Below, one piece after another: positions 1-7,604 of a stretch of DNA of 64,000 bases. A program made the position numbers and the translations under genes. The notes under the pieces are model-generated. The model was not told the origin of the DNA, did not search any database, and saw only the letters and a program-made list of their open reading frames with translations. Source of the stretch: Pseudomonas guariconensis (lineage in GTDB: Bacteria; Pseudomonadota; Gammaproteobacteria; Pseudomonadales; Pseudomonadaceae); NCBI RefSeq assembly GCF_024127895.1, contig NZ_JAMYBK010000013.1:62001-126000 (forward strand), given 5' to 3'. Each line of letters opens with the position of its first letter. Position 1 is the first letter of the stretch.

Positions 1-14
1 GGTACGTGGCCACC

Positions 15-755
15 TCATGACGGCGACTCGAGCAACTGCACCGGCAGGGAGAACACGTAGCCCTCGCTGCGCACGGTCTTGATGCAGGTCGGCTCGCGGG
101 CATCGTCGCCCAGGCGCTGGCGCAGGCGGCTGACCAGCAGGTCGATGGAGCGGTCGAAGATGTCCGCCTCGCGGCCCTGGGTCAGGTTGAGCAGTTGCTC
201 GCGGCTGAGTACCCGCTGCGGATGGTCGAGAAACACCCGCAACAGGCGGTATTCGGCGCCGCTCAGGGCTACCAGCGTGCCTTGGGTGTCGAGCAGGTGG
301 CGGGCGGTGGTGTCCAGGCGCCAGTGGCCGAAGCCGATCAGTCGGCTGCTTTCGCTGATGGTCAGGTTGGGCGGCAGCATCCGCGTGCGGCGCAGCACGG
401 CGTTGATCCGCGCCAGCAGCTCGCGGGCGGAGAACGGCTTGGTCAGGTAGTCGTCGGCGCCCATCTCCAGGCCGATGATGCGGTCGGTTTCGTCGTTGCG
501 GGCGGTGAGCATCAGCACCGGCGTATTGCGATGCTTGCCGGCGCGCAGTTCGCGGCACAGCAGTAGGCCGTCGTCGCCGGGCATCATGATGTCGAGGACG
601 ATCAGGTCGACGCTGTTGGCCTCGAGGAACGTACGCATCTGCCGGCCATCGGCGACGATGCTGGTGCGCAGGCCGTTCTTCTTCAGGTAGTTGCCGACCA
701 ACTCGCGGATTTCCCGGTCGTCGTCGACGATCAGGATGTGATCGACGTGTTCCAT
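15..755 (-). CDS. OmpR/PhoB-family response regulator
   Basis: This is a 246-aa two-component response regulator that should bind DNA when phosphorylated. The receiver domain spans about residues 6-120, with the acidic pocket at D11-D13, the phospho-acceptor D55 (in LIVLDIMMPG), T84 and K106. A winged-helix DNA-binding domain follows (about 150-240, ending with the usual R-x-x-GYVF segment). I start it at the ATG at 755 because the receiver fold begins there; the longer upstream reading frame is antisense to the next gene. The partner histidine kinase is probably just beyond the left edge, downstream on this strand, but it is not visible. Family assignment is firm; the signal sensed is unknown. 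Confidence 0.95.
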   Translation of the reverse strand: MEHVDHILIVDDDREIRELVGNYLKKNGLRTSIVADGRQMRTFLEANSVDLIVLDIMMPGDDGLLLCRELRAGKHRNTPVLMLTARNDETDRIIGLEMGADDYLTKPFSARELLARINAVLRRTRMLPPNLTISESSRLIGFGHWRLDTTARHLLDTQGTLVALSGAEYRLLRVFLDHPQRVLSREQLLNLTQGREADIFDRSIDLLVSRLRQRLGDDAREPTCIKTVRSEGYVFSLPVQLLESPS

Positions 756-823
756 CGGAGGGTTCCTGTCTGGGTGGGATGGGCGCAGTGTACCGGGGGC
801 GGGGGCGCTTGCCTGCGGGGTTT

Positions 824-858
824 TGTATTGCAGTGTATCCCGCGCCGCCAGGGATACA
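824..858. promoter_or_regulatory. operator-like repeats between response regulator and DUF2790 gene
   Basis: TGTAT occurs at 824 and again at 834, one helical turn apart. The second copy opens a perfect 8-bp inverted repeat, TGTATCCC (834-841) and GGGATACA (851-858), with a 9-bp spacer. It lies in the divergent gap 756-974, so it could control either gene. OmpR-family regulators often bind direct repeats about 10-11 bp apart, so autoregulation by the adjacent regulator is a reasonable inference, not a demonstration. Confidence 0.4.
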
Positions 859-974
859 GGAAGAAGCACGTCGCCCGCTGCTTGGACACATCCGCGATAC
901 CTGGCGAGCGTGAAATGGCTCTCGACCGGGGAGATTCCACTCCCCACCTGCAAACCTTGCACAGGAGAGATGCC

Positions 975-1250
975 ATGAACTTCAAGACCTTCGCCAGCGC
1001 CAGCCTGTTCGCCGTGCTCGGCCTCGGTGCCATCGCCGCCCAGGCTGCGACCAGCCCGACGGAAGACAGCCGGGTGATGCAGTACCGCTATGGCGACCGG
1101 CTGGACGTACAAAAAGTCCTGTCGGTGATGGACGACCAGAGCAATGCCTGCGGGGTGGTCAACACCCGCATGGACTACCTGGACTCCCAGGGCCGGCACC
1201 AGAGCGTGGAATACCGCACCTACGCCACTGGCGGTTGCCATGAAAGCTGA
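975..1250 (+). CDS. DUF2790-family small exported protein
   Basis: This 91-aa protein has a clear signal peptide (hydrophobic stretch residues 8-22, cleavage after AAQA). A short mature domain follows, with two cysteines (in SNACGVV and GGCHES) that could form a disulfide. It matches the DUF2790 family, which is common in Pseudomonas and has no assigned function. The start is set by the ATG at 975 behind the ribosome-binding sequence AGGAGAG. Its last codons overlap the start of the following thioredoxin-like gene by 11 bases, so the two are translationally coupled and probably act together in the periplasm. Confidence 0.85.
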   Translation: MNFKTFASASLFAVLGLGAIAAQAATSPTEDSRVMQYRYGDRLDVQKVLSVMDDQSNACGVVNTRMDYLDSQGRHQSVEYRTYATGGCHES

Positions 1251-1806
1251 TCGACGCTTGTTGCTGAAGGCCGGCGGCGTGCTGCTGGCGCTGACGGGGC
1301 TGGGCCTGGCCGGCCAGTTGTTGGCCCGCGACAGCTACGGCGCCATGCCGTCGCTGTCTGGCGCCAGCGCCTGGCTCAACTCGCCGCCGCTGGACACCGA
1401 GGCGCTCAAGGGCAAGGTGGTGCTGGTGGACTTCTGGACCTGGGACTGCATCAACTGCCAGCGCAGCCTGCCGCATGTCGACGACTGGGCACGGCGCTAT
1501 GCCGACCAGGGGCTGGTGGTGGTCGGTGTGCACACGCCGGAGTACGACTACGAGCACGACATCGGCCAGTTGCGCCGACAGGTGGCCAGGCTCGGCATCG
1601 GCTATCCGGTGGCGGTGGACAACGACTACCGGGTCTGGAACGCCTGGGGTAACCAGGCCTGGCCGGCCCATTACTTCGTCGATCGCCAGGGGCAGGTGCG
1701 CCATGTGCATTTCGGGGAGGGTGACTATGGCGGGCAGGAGAAGGTGATCCAGGCGTTGTTGGATGAGCGATTACCCAGCCCTTCGGACCGAGTCGGCCAC
1801 GAATGA
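1240..1806 (+). CDS. TlpA/DipZ-type thioredoxin-like protein, membrane anchored or exported
   Basis: This 188-aa protein has an N-terminal signal/anchor (RRLLLKAGGVLLALTGLGLAG, residues about 4-24; the opening resembles a Tat-like R-R motif). A thioredoxin fold follows, with the redox motif WDCINC near residue 70 and the cis-proline region WPAHYFVD. Members of this group reduce or oxidise periplasmic thiols. It begins inside the end of the DUF2790 gene, whose two cysteines make that protein a plausible substrate. The longer upstream start would overlap most of DUF2790 and is rejected. Confidence 0.88.
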   Translation: MKADRRLLLKAGGVLLALTGLGLAGQLLARDSYGAMPSLSGASAWLNSPPLDTEALKGKVVLVDFWTWDCINCQRSLPHVDDWARRYADQGLVVVGVHTPEYDYEHDIGQLRRQVARLGIGYPVAVDNDYRVWNAWGNQAWPAHYFVDRQGQVRHVHFGEGDYGGQEKVIQALLDERLPSPSDRVGHE

Positions 1807-1846
1807 TGCCCCTTGCAGGGGCCGGCTTGAGGCTTGTTCTGATGCT

Positions 1847-1863
1847 GGGGCGCGAAGCGCCCC
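1847..1863. terminator. hairpin between convergent genes
   Basis: GGGGCGC (1847-1853), GAA loop and GCGCCCC (1857-1863) form a perfect 7-bp stem. It sits between the thioredoxin-like gene ending at 1806 and aroE ending at 1869 on the other strand, so it can terminate both. There is no strong T-run. A smaller stem (GCCCC-TTGCA-GGGGC) lies just upstream near 1808. Confidence 0.55.
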
Positions 1864-1868
1864 CGCTT

Positions 1869-2717
1869 TCACAGGAAACTGGCGAAGTGCGCCTGCATCC
1901 GACCGGCATCCGCCACCCGCCCGCTGAACAGCTCGAACGCCTTCACCGCCTGGAACACCGCCATGCTCCCGCCGTCCAGCGTGCGGCAGCCCAGGGCCCG
2001 GGCATGGCGCAGCAGTTCGGTCTCCAGGGGGAAGTAGATGATTTCCGCCACCCATAGCCGGGCGTGCAGCAGCTCTACTGGCACCGGTGTGCCAGGCAGC
2101 TTGGCCATGCCCACCGGCGTGGTGTTGACCAGGCCGTCGGCGGTCGCCAGTGCATCGGCCAGGTCCGTGCCCAGCACGGCGCGATCGTTGCCGAAGCGGG
2201 CTTGGAGATTGTCCACCAGCGCCTGGGCACGGGCGCTGTCCACATCGAACAGCACCAGCCGCCGAACCCCTTCGCCGAGCAAGGCATGGGCCACCGCCGA
2301 GCCCGCGCCACCGGCGCCCATCTGTACCACCTGGTGTCGCGCCACGTCCGCCAGGCCACGCCGGAAGCCTTCGGCGAAGCCCAGGCAATCGGTATTGTGG
2401 CCGACCCGCTTGCCATCCTTGAGCACCACGGTATTCACCGCACCGATGCCGCGGGCCTCCTCCGACAGTTCGTCGAGCAGCGGCAGGATCGCCTGCTTGA
2501 AGGGGTAGGTGATGTTCAGCCCGGTGAAGCCGGTGTGCTGGGCGGCCTCGAGCAGGCCGGGCAGGGCGCTGTCGTCCAGGCCCAGTTGGTCGGCATCGAT
2601 CAGCCGGTAGAGGTAGCGCAGGGCCTGGGCATCGCCTTCGCGTTCGTGCAGCGCCGGGGTGCGTGAGGCCTGGATGCCGCGGCCGATCAGCCCGGCGAGG
2701 ATGCTCGGGCGGTTCAT
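1869..2717 (-). CDS. aroE: shikimate/quinate dehydrogenase (accessory AroE paralogue)
   Basis: This 282-aa NAD(P)-dependent dehydrogenase interconverts 3-dehydroshikimate and shikimate (or quinate). The substrate domain carries S18/T20, the catalytic K74 in NITYPFK and D110 in HNTD. The nucleotide domain has the GAGGAG loop near residues 134-139. Its N-terminal [14 protein letters not shown] differs from the housekeeping AroE S-L-S-P pattern, which places it among the accessory AroE/RifI/YdiB-like paralogues. It overlaps aroQ by four bases (ATGA), and the pair forms one operon. The pairing suggests a catabolic or substrate-scavenging role alongside a housekeeping copy elsewhere; that role is inferred. 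Confidence 0.9.
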   Translation of the reverse strand: MNRPSILAGLIGRGIQASRTPALHEREGDAQALRYLYRLIDADQLGLDDSALPGLLEAAQHTGFTGLNITYPFKQAILPLLDELSEEARGIGAVNTVVLKDGKRVGHNTDCLGFAEGFRRGLADVARHQVVQMGAGGAGSAVAHALLGEGVRRLVLFDVDSARAQALVDNLQARFGNDRAVLGTDLADALATADGLVNTTPVGMAKLPGTPVPVELLHARLWVAEIIYFPLETELLRHARALGCRTLDGGSMAVFQAVKAFELFSGRVADAGRMQAHFASFL

Positions 2718-3172
2718 GCGGCCTGCTCCCCGAGCAACCGGGCGAAGTGTGCCAGAGCCAGGCGGTAGCCGTGGCTACCCAGGCCGCAGATGACCCCGAT
2801 GGCGATCGACGACACGAACGAGATGTGCCGGAACGGCTCGCGTTTGTGCACATTGGACAGATGCACCTCGATCACCGGCAGTTCGCTGGCCACCAGGGCG
2901 TCACGGATCGCCACCGAGGTGTGGGTCCAGGCACCGGGGTTGATCAGGATTCCGGCACAACGGCCGCGGGCAGCGTGGATCCAGTCGATCAGCTCGCCTT
3001 CGTGGTTGGTCTGGCGGAACTCGATCTGCAGGCCCAGCGCGTGCGCGCTGTCGGCGCAGCCGTGGGCCAGGTCGGCAAGGGTTTCATGGCCGTAGTTGGC
3101 CGGCTCGCGGGTGCCGAGCAGGTTCAGGTTGGGGCCGTTGAGCACGAGGATCAAGGGTGTCATGGCGGGCAT
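2714..3172 (-). CDS. aroQ: type II 3-dehydroquinate dehydratase
   Basis: This 152-aa enzyme converts 3-dehydroquinate to 3-dehydroshikimate. Family landmarks are all present: [18 protein letters not shown] with catalytic Tyr27, the NHEGEL loop, the [10 protein letters not shown] block, and [14 protein letters not shown] with the catalytic histidine. The length is normal for dodecameric type II enzymes. The start is 3172 or the second methionine (3163); neither has a good Shine-Dalgarno. It is the first gene of the aroQ-aroE operon and has its own promoter (3200-3226). Confidence 0.93.
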   Translation of the reverse strand: MPAMTPLILVLNGPNLNLLGTREPANYGHETLADLAHGCADSAHALGLQIEFRQTNHEGELIDWIHAARGRCAGILINPGAWTHTSVAIRDALVASELPVIEVHLSNVHKREPFRHISFVSSIAIGVICGLGSHGYRLALAHFARLLGEQAA

Positions 3173-3199
3173 CGCTTTGTTGTTGTTGGATGCCTGATA

Positions 3200-3226
3200 A
3201 TTGTACTACCTGGTTAGTTTTGTCAA
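3200..3226 (-). promoter_or_regulatory. sigma70-like promoter of aroQ-aroE with embedded palindrome
   Basis: On the minus strand, TTGACA (3226-3221) is followed after 15 bases by TACAAT (3205-3200). The spacer contains the near-palindrome ACTAACCAGGTAGT, which would place a bound repressor exactly between the -35 and -10 boxes. It lies about 28 bases upstream of the aroQ start. Confidence 0.55.
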
Positions 3227-3269
3227 TTGAAGGGCACCGTTGGCGAATGAAAGTGGGCGATTATCGAAC

Positions 3270-3300
3270 GCGGCGGGGTTGCCTGAACCAACCCCGCCGC
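3270..3300 (-). terminator. strong hairpin after the MHS transporter
   Basis: A perfect 12-bp stem, GCGGCGGGGTTG (3270-3281) against CAACCCCGCCGC (3289-3300), has a 7-base loop. It begins 24 bases beyond the stop of the transporter gene and precedes the aroQ promoter, so it separates the two transcription units. No T-run follows. Confidence 0.6.
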
Positions 3301-3323
3301 GAAGAGCACGCCGGGTACAGCGC

Positions 3324-4670
3324 CTAACCGAGCTCCTTGACCGCCTGGGGCTGCTGGCTGCCGCAGCTTTCGTCATGCAGCGAGATCCGCGAGGTTTCCG
3401 GCAGGGCCAGCCCTCCCACCAGCGCTACCAGGGCGATGACCACCAGGTAGAACGCCGGCGCCAGGCTGCTGCCGGTCTGGCTGATCAGCCAGGTGGCCAC
3501 CAGCGGTGCGGTGCCGCCGAACAGGGTGTAGGCCACGTTGTAGGTGATTGCCGAGGCGGTGTAGCGGGTGCGGGTCGGGAAGCTCTCCGAGAGCAGCGCG
3601 GCGGTGACCACACCGCTGAGCAGGGCGCCGACCGCCAGCAGGATCACCCCCAGCAGCGCCCCGGACAGCGACCCGGAACTGGCCAGCCAGTAGGCCGGGA
3701 ACACCGCCACCATCACCCACAGGCAGGTGAAGCCGATGGTCCGGCGCCGGCCGACCCGGTCGGAAAAGGCCCCGGCCAGCGGGCAGCCGACGGCAGCGAA
3801 CAGCAGGGCCACGGTGGACACCAGCAGCGACTGGGCGCGGGTCAGGTTGCCGACCATCTGCAGGTAGGTGGAGAAGTAGGTGGTGAACATGTAGAACGAC
3901 AGCGCCGTCAGCGAGATGAACGCTCCGAGGTTGCGGATCGCCCGGCCATGGTGGCGCAGGGTTTCCTTGAGCGGCGAATGGGCGTGCTCTTTACCCTGCT
4001 TGCTCTGCGCCATGGCTTCGCGGAACGCCGGCGTTTCCTCCATGCGCCAACGCAGGTAGAGGCCGACCAGCCCCAGGGGCGCGGCCACCAGGAAGGGAAT
4101 GCGCCAACCCCAGGCGTTCATCGCCTCGGGCGACAGGCTGGCTTCCAGGGCGTAGGCGATCACGGCCGCGCAGGCGAAGGCGGAGAAGGTCGAGACAGGG
4201 ACGAAGCTGCCATAGAAGGCGCGCTTGTCGTTGGGGGCATGTTCCATCAGGTAGGCACAGGCGCCGGCGTATTCGCCGCCGGCGGAAAAGCCTTGCAGGC
4301 AGCGGGCCAGGGTCAGCAGCGCCGGGGCGGCCAGGCCGATGCTGGCGTAGGTCGGCAGCAGGCCGATCAGGGTGGTGGAGCCAGCCATCAGCAGGATCGT
4401 CAGCGACAGGATGCGCTTGCGCCCCAGGCGGTCGCCCAGCGCGCCGAAGACGATGCCACCCAGCGGACGCAGGGCGAAGGCCACGGCGAACACGGCGAAG
4501 GTCTTGAGCAGGGCGACACTGGCATCGCCGCTGGCGAAGAATTGGCTGGCGATCAGGGTGGCGAGGAAACCATAGACGGCGAAGTCGAACCATTCGACGA
4601 AGTTGCCGATGGCCGAGGCGGCGATCACCCGGCGCAGGGTGGCGGGGGATACCTCATGGGGTGCGGGCAT
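3324..4670 (-). CDS. MFS metabolite:H+ symporter (MHS/ProP-ShiA type)
   Basis: This 448-aa protein has 12 predicted membrane segments. The opening GNFVEWFDFAVYGFLA, the loop motif GDRLGRKR and the repeat FSDRVGRRRT in the second half identify the metabolite:H+ symporter group, which includes ShiA, ProP and KgtP. The ATG at 4670 has a GGAGAG ribosome-binding site about 9 bases upstream. The substrate is not readable from sequence. Lying next to aroQ-aroE makes shikimate or quinate a natural guess, although a terminator and a separate promoter lie between them. Confidence 0.88.
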   Translation of the reverse strand: MPAPHEVSPATLRRVIAASAIGNFVEWFDFAVYGFLATLIASQFFASGDASVALLKTFAVFAVAFALRPLGGIVFGALGDRLGRKRILSLTILLMAGSTTLIGLLPTYASIGLAAPALLTLARCLQGFSAGGEYAGACAYLMEHAPNDKRAFYGSFVPVSTFSAFACAAVIAYALEASLSPEAMNAWGWRIPFLVAAPLGLVGLYLRWRMEETPAFREAMAQSKQGKEHAHSPLKETLRHHGRAIRNLGAFISLTALSFYMFTTYFSTYLQMVGNLTRAQSLLVSTVALLFAAVGCPLAGAFSDRVGRRRTIGFTCLWVMVAVFPAYWLASSGSLSGALLGVILLAVGALLSGVVTAALLSESFPTRTRYTASAITYNVAYTLFGGTAPLVATWLISQTGSSLAPAFYLVVIALVALVGGLALPETSRISLHDESCGSQQPQAVKELG

Positions 4671-4711
4671 GCGGATGCTCTCCGGTCTGGGTAGGCAGCC
4701 TGGACGGAAGT

Positions 4712-4730
4712 GGCGCGGTCAGGCCGCGCC
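4712..4730. terminator. hairpin in the gap between TonB receptor and MHS transporter
   Basis: GGCGCGG (4712-4718) and CCGCGCC (4724-4730) form a 7-bp stem with a 5-base loop inside the 210-base gap 4671-4880. It may end receptor transcription or sit in the leader of the transporter mRNA. The rest of the gap holds REP-like GC-rich fragments and no ORF I can support. Confidence 0.4.
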
Positions 4731-4880
4731 ATCGTTGTTGTCTGGCCCAGTAGACCGGCAGCGGGGGGCGGGTGCTTCTTCATGGGCGACATCGGGATGC
4801 CTGTTTCGACCGCCGTACCGGTCTTCCGTGGCGCGAAGCGGCCCCAAGGCAGGGGCCTCAGCCAGCCCTCGCCTGGCCCC

Positions 4881-7031
4881 TCAGAAGCGCAGGTCCATGG
4901 CCACCTCGAACGTCCGCGGCGCGCCCATGTAGTACTGCCCGCCATAGGCCTGCTTGGCATACAGCTCATCGGTCAGGTTGCGCACCCGTGCGGTGAGCGC
5001 GGTGTGTTCGTCCAACCGGTAGCGGGCGAAGGCGCCCAGCAGGGTGTAGGCCGGTGCCTTGAGGGTGTTGGCATTATCGGCGTACACCGAGTCGACATAG
5101 CGCGCATCCATCCCCACCGCCCAGGCCGGGCCGAAGCTGTAGGTCAGCCACAGGTTGCCGACGTTGGCCGGCACGTTCACCGGGGCATTGCCCTTGCGCG
5201 ACACCGACACGCCATTGACTGCCTCGTTGAATTCGTCGTACTGCGCGTCGACATAGGCATAGTTGGCCTCGGCCAGCAGTTGCGGCGTGACCTGCAGGCG
5301 CGCGGACAGCTCGATGCCGCGAGAGGTCTGCTGGCCGGCCTGGACGGTCAGGTTGGGATCGCGGGAATCGCGCACGGCGAAATCCTTGCGCACGATCTGG
5401 TACACCGCCACGGTCGCCGCGCCACGCCCGTCGAGGAAGTCGAACTTGCTGCCGGCCTCCCACTGCTCGCCCTTGGACAGGTCGAACAGGCCCACGTTGG
5501 AGTAGGTCGCCGAGGCCAGCGAGCCGGCAGGCAGGTCGGCGGAGGTGCTGTACTGCAGGTAGACGCTGGCCGAAGGTGTCAGCTCGTAGGTCAGCCCCAC
5601 ACGGCCGCTCAGCGGCTCCCAGCGCCGTTCGAAGAACGCCGGGCTGGTGGGCGTGACCGTGCCATAGTTGGTCACCTCCATGTCCAGGTAGTCGTAGCGC
5701 AGGCCGGTGAGCAGGGCCAGGCGTTCGGTCAGCTGCAAGCGGTTCTCGGCGAACAAGGCACGGTTGGTCACCTCGTGGCGGCGTTGCTTGGTGAGGCCCG
5801 CGTTCACCCCGGGGATGTCATCGAAGCTGCCCGGGTCGAAATGCTCCGGGTCGACCACGTCGCTCCAGCTGCCGGAGGTCGGGTACAGGGTCTGGCGCAT
5901 GCGCGAGTAATCCAGGCCCAGCGACCACTGGCTGGCCAGGCCCAGCACCTGGTTGTCGTGGCGCAGCTCTACCCGGTCGCCCAGCACGTTCTGCTGGTGG
6001 CGCTGCAGGTAGGGGCTGGCGCGCACGACCTTGCCGTCGTTGTCGTAGCGGTAGCTTTCGAGGTTGCGATAGTCGCGCTCGGCGTTGTAGTGGTACAGGG
6101 TGTTCTGCACGCTGGTGCTGTCGCCGAGCTGGTAATCGAGGATCGAGCGCAACCAGCGCACCCGCTGTTCGTAGCGGCCGTCGCCGACGTTGTAGTTCTC
6201 GAAGCGGCGGCTCTTGTCGATCTTCATGGTGCTACGGCCCGGCAGGATCGGCGAGCCCCAGTAGGGGCTGTCTTCCTTGTCCTCCTGGTACTCCAGTGCC
6301 AGGGTATGGGTGAGGTTGGGCGACAGGTCGCTGAGCACGGAGAAGGCCAGGCTGTCGGTCCAGCGTTCGTTGCGGTCGACATAGCCGTTGCCATGCCCGT
6401 GGCTGAAGTCCAGGCGGGCGAAATGCCGGGCATCGGCGGGGTTGTCGGCCAGGGCCTGGTTGATGCCGAAGGCGATCTCGGAATCATCGTAGCTGCCGTA
6501 GCGCAGCCGGCCGTCGAAGGTCTGTGCGTCGCGGCTGGCCAGCTTGCTGATGTAGTTGATCGAGCCGCCCACGGCGCCGGCGCCATGCAGGAACGACGAC
6601 GGCCCGCCGATCAGCTCGACGCGGTCGATCACCCAGGCGTCCAGCGGGCGGGTGGCGCTGCTGTAGCCAAGGTTGATGCCGTTGAACAGCTGGGTGACCT
6701 GGTTCTGGGTGAAGCCCCGGTAGGACACGAAGCCGCCATAGCCTGGGTTGGCCGAGGCGTTCACTCCGGTCATGGCATTGATCACGTCCTGGGTGTCCTT
6801 GGCGCCGCGCGCCTCGATCACGTTGCGGTCCGAGACGCTCACCGAGGCGGGTGTCTGCCGTGCCGTCAGGCCAAGCCGCGAGCCGGTGCGGATCGGTTCG
6901 TCCAGTTGCACGCCCGAGGGGGCTTCGCGTTCGCCATCGACGGTGGTGGCGGTCAGTTCGATGGGCGCAGGGGCCGCCCAGGCAGAGGTGCAGGTGCCCA
7001 ACAGGAGCACCAGGGAGGTGTTGCGAATCAT
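4881..7031 (-). CDS. TonB-dependent siderophore-type outer-membrane receptor
   Basis: This 716-aa protein has a signal peptide (MIRNTSLVLLLGTCTSAWA), a plug domain (about residues 50-150, with TPASVSVSDRNVIEARG and the RVELIGGPSSFLHG segment) and a 22-strand barrel ending in the typical aromatic residue (MDLRF). It should import a ferric siderophore or other metal complex using TonB energy. There is no N-terminal signalling (STN) domain. I prefer the ATG at 7031 (GGAAGA nine bases upstream, clean signal peptide) over an in-frame TTG at 7052. It follows the DUF2946 gene by 66 bases, probably in one operon. Confidence 0.9.
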   Translation of the reverse strand: MIRNTSLVLLLGTCTSAWAAPAPIELTATTVDGEREAPSGVQLDEPIRTGSRLGLTARQTPASVSVSDRNVIEARGAKDTQDVINAMTGVNASANPGYGGFVSYRGFTQNQVTQLFNGINLGYSSATRPLDAWVIDRVELIGGPSSFLHGAGAVGGSINYISKLASRDAQTFDGRLRYGSYDDSEIAFGINQALADNPADARHFARLDFSHGHGNGYVDRNERWTDSLAFSVLSDLSPNLTHTLALEYQEDKEDSPYWGSPILPGRSTMKIDKSRRFENYNVGDGRYEQRVRWLRSILDYQLGDSTSVQNTLYHYNAERDYRNLESYRYDNDGKVVRASPYLQRHQQNVLGDRVELRHDNQVLGLASQWSLGLDYSRMRQTLYPTSGSWSDVVDPEHFDPGSFDDIPGVNAGLTKQRRHEVTNRALFAENRLQLTERLALLTGLRYDYLDMEVTNYGTVTPTSPAFFERRWEPLSGRVGLTYELTPSASVYLQYSTSADLPAGSLASATYSNVGLFDLSKGEQWEAGSKFDFLDGRGAATVAVYQIVRKDFAVRDSRDPNLTVQAGQQTSRGIELSARLQVTPQLLAEANYAYVDAQYDEFNEAVNGVSVSRKGNAPVNVPANVGNLWLTYSFGPAWAVGMDARYVDSVYADNANTLKAPAYTLLGAFARYRLDEHTALTARVRNLTDELYAKQAYGGQYYMGAPRTFEVAMDLRF

Positions 7032-7097
7032 GTTGTTGTGTCTTCCACGCAAAGGTCATGGCTGACCGGCCGCGCACGCCAGTGCGCCCGGCCAAGG

Positions 7098-7505
7098 TCA
7101 GGCGTAGGTTGCTGCTGCGGGAAGGACGGCGGGGGAGGCGCGAGGATTGAGGGCCGGGCGCAGGTCGCGCGGCGGCGGCTGCGCCCAACTGCGTACGACG
7201 ATGGGTGAGGGGGCGTTGCCCTGGCGCGCGGCGAAGGACCAGCCGGCAGTGGACAGCGGGACAGCCAGGGCGAAGGACGAGCACACCGGGCAGTCGAGCT
7301 GGGCCATGTGCGCATCGCCGCCAGCACCGGCCAGGTCGATGGCCGGGCCATGGTCGCTGGACACCGAGCAGAAACCACCTTCCAGCCCGGCCAGGCGCAG
7401 GCCGTTCATCTGGCCGTGGTGCAGGCCGCACAGCAATAGGCTGAACAGGACGCTGGCGTAGAGCGTCCAGGCGGTCAGCGAGCGTGTCCGGCGGGAGGTT
7501 TTCAT
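7098..7505 (-). CDS. DUF2946-family protein
   Basis: This 135-aa protein has an N-terminal membrane/signal segment (about residues 11-28) ending near LCGLHHGQM. A mature part follows with a CPVC motif (DCPVCSSFA, about residue 79). DUF2946 proteins often sit beside TonB receptors. The C-x-x-C and the histidine/methionine cluster could bind a metal, which would suit a metal-uptake operon, but no function is established. The ATG at 7505 is the only reasonable start. Confidence 0.8.
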   Translation of the reverse strand: MKTSRRTRSLTAWTLYASVLFSLLLCGLHHGQMNGLRLAGLEGGFCSVSSDHGPAIDLAGAGGDAHMAQLDCPVCSSFALAVPLSTAGWSFAARQGNAPSPIVVRSWAQPPPRDLRPALNPRASPAVLPAAATYA

Positions 7506-7604
7506 GGCGGCGAATCTATCATTCGGATGGATCGCCGGGATAGAGGGCCGGTGTGGTGGATTGTCGCAATGCCGGTTGGGGGCGGCCGTAAAGCCGGCCC
7601 TGCT

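Noticed and set aside
4710..7208. An 832-codon plus-strand open frame
   Set aside because: It is antisense to the TonB receptor and has the composition of a shadow frame.
7578..7600. GGCCG-CGGCC stem after the GMC oxidoreductase gene
   Set aside because: It has only five base pairs and no T-run, too weak to call a terminator.
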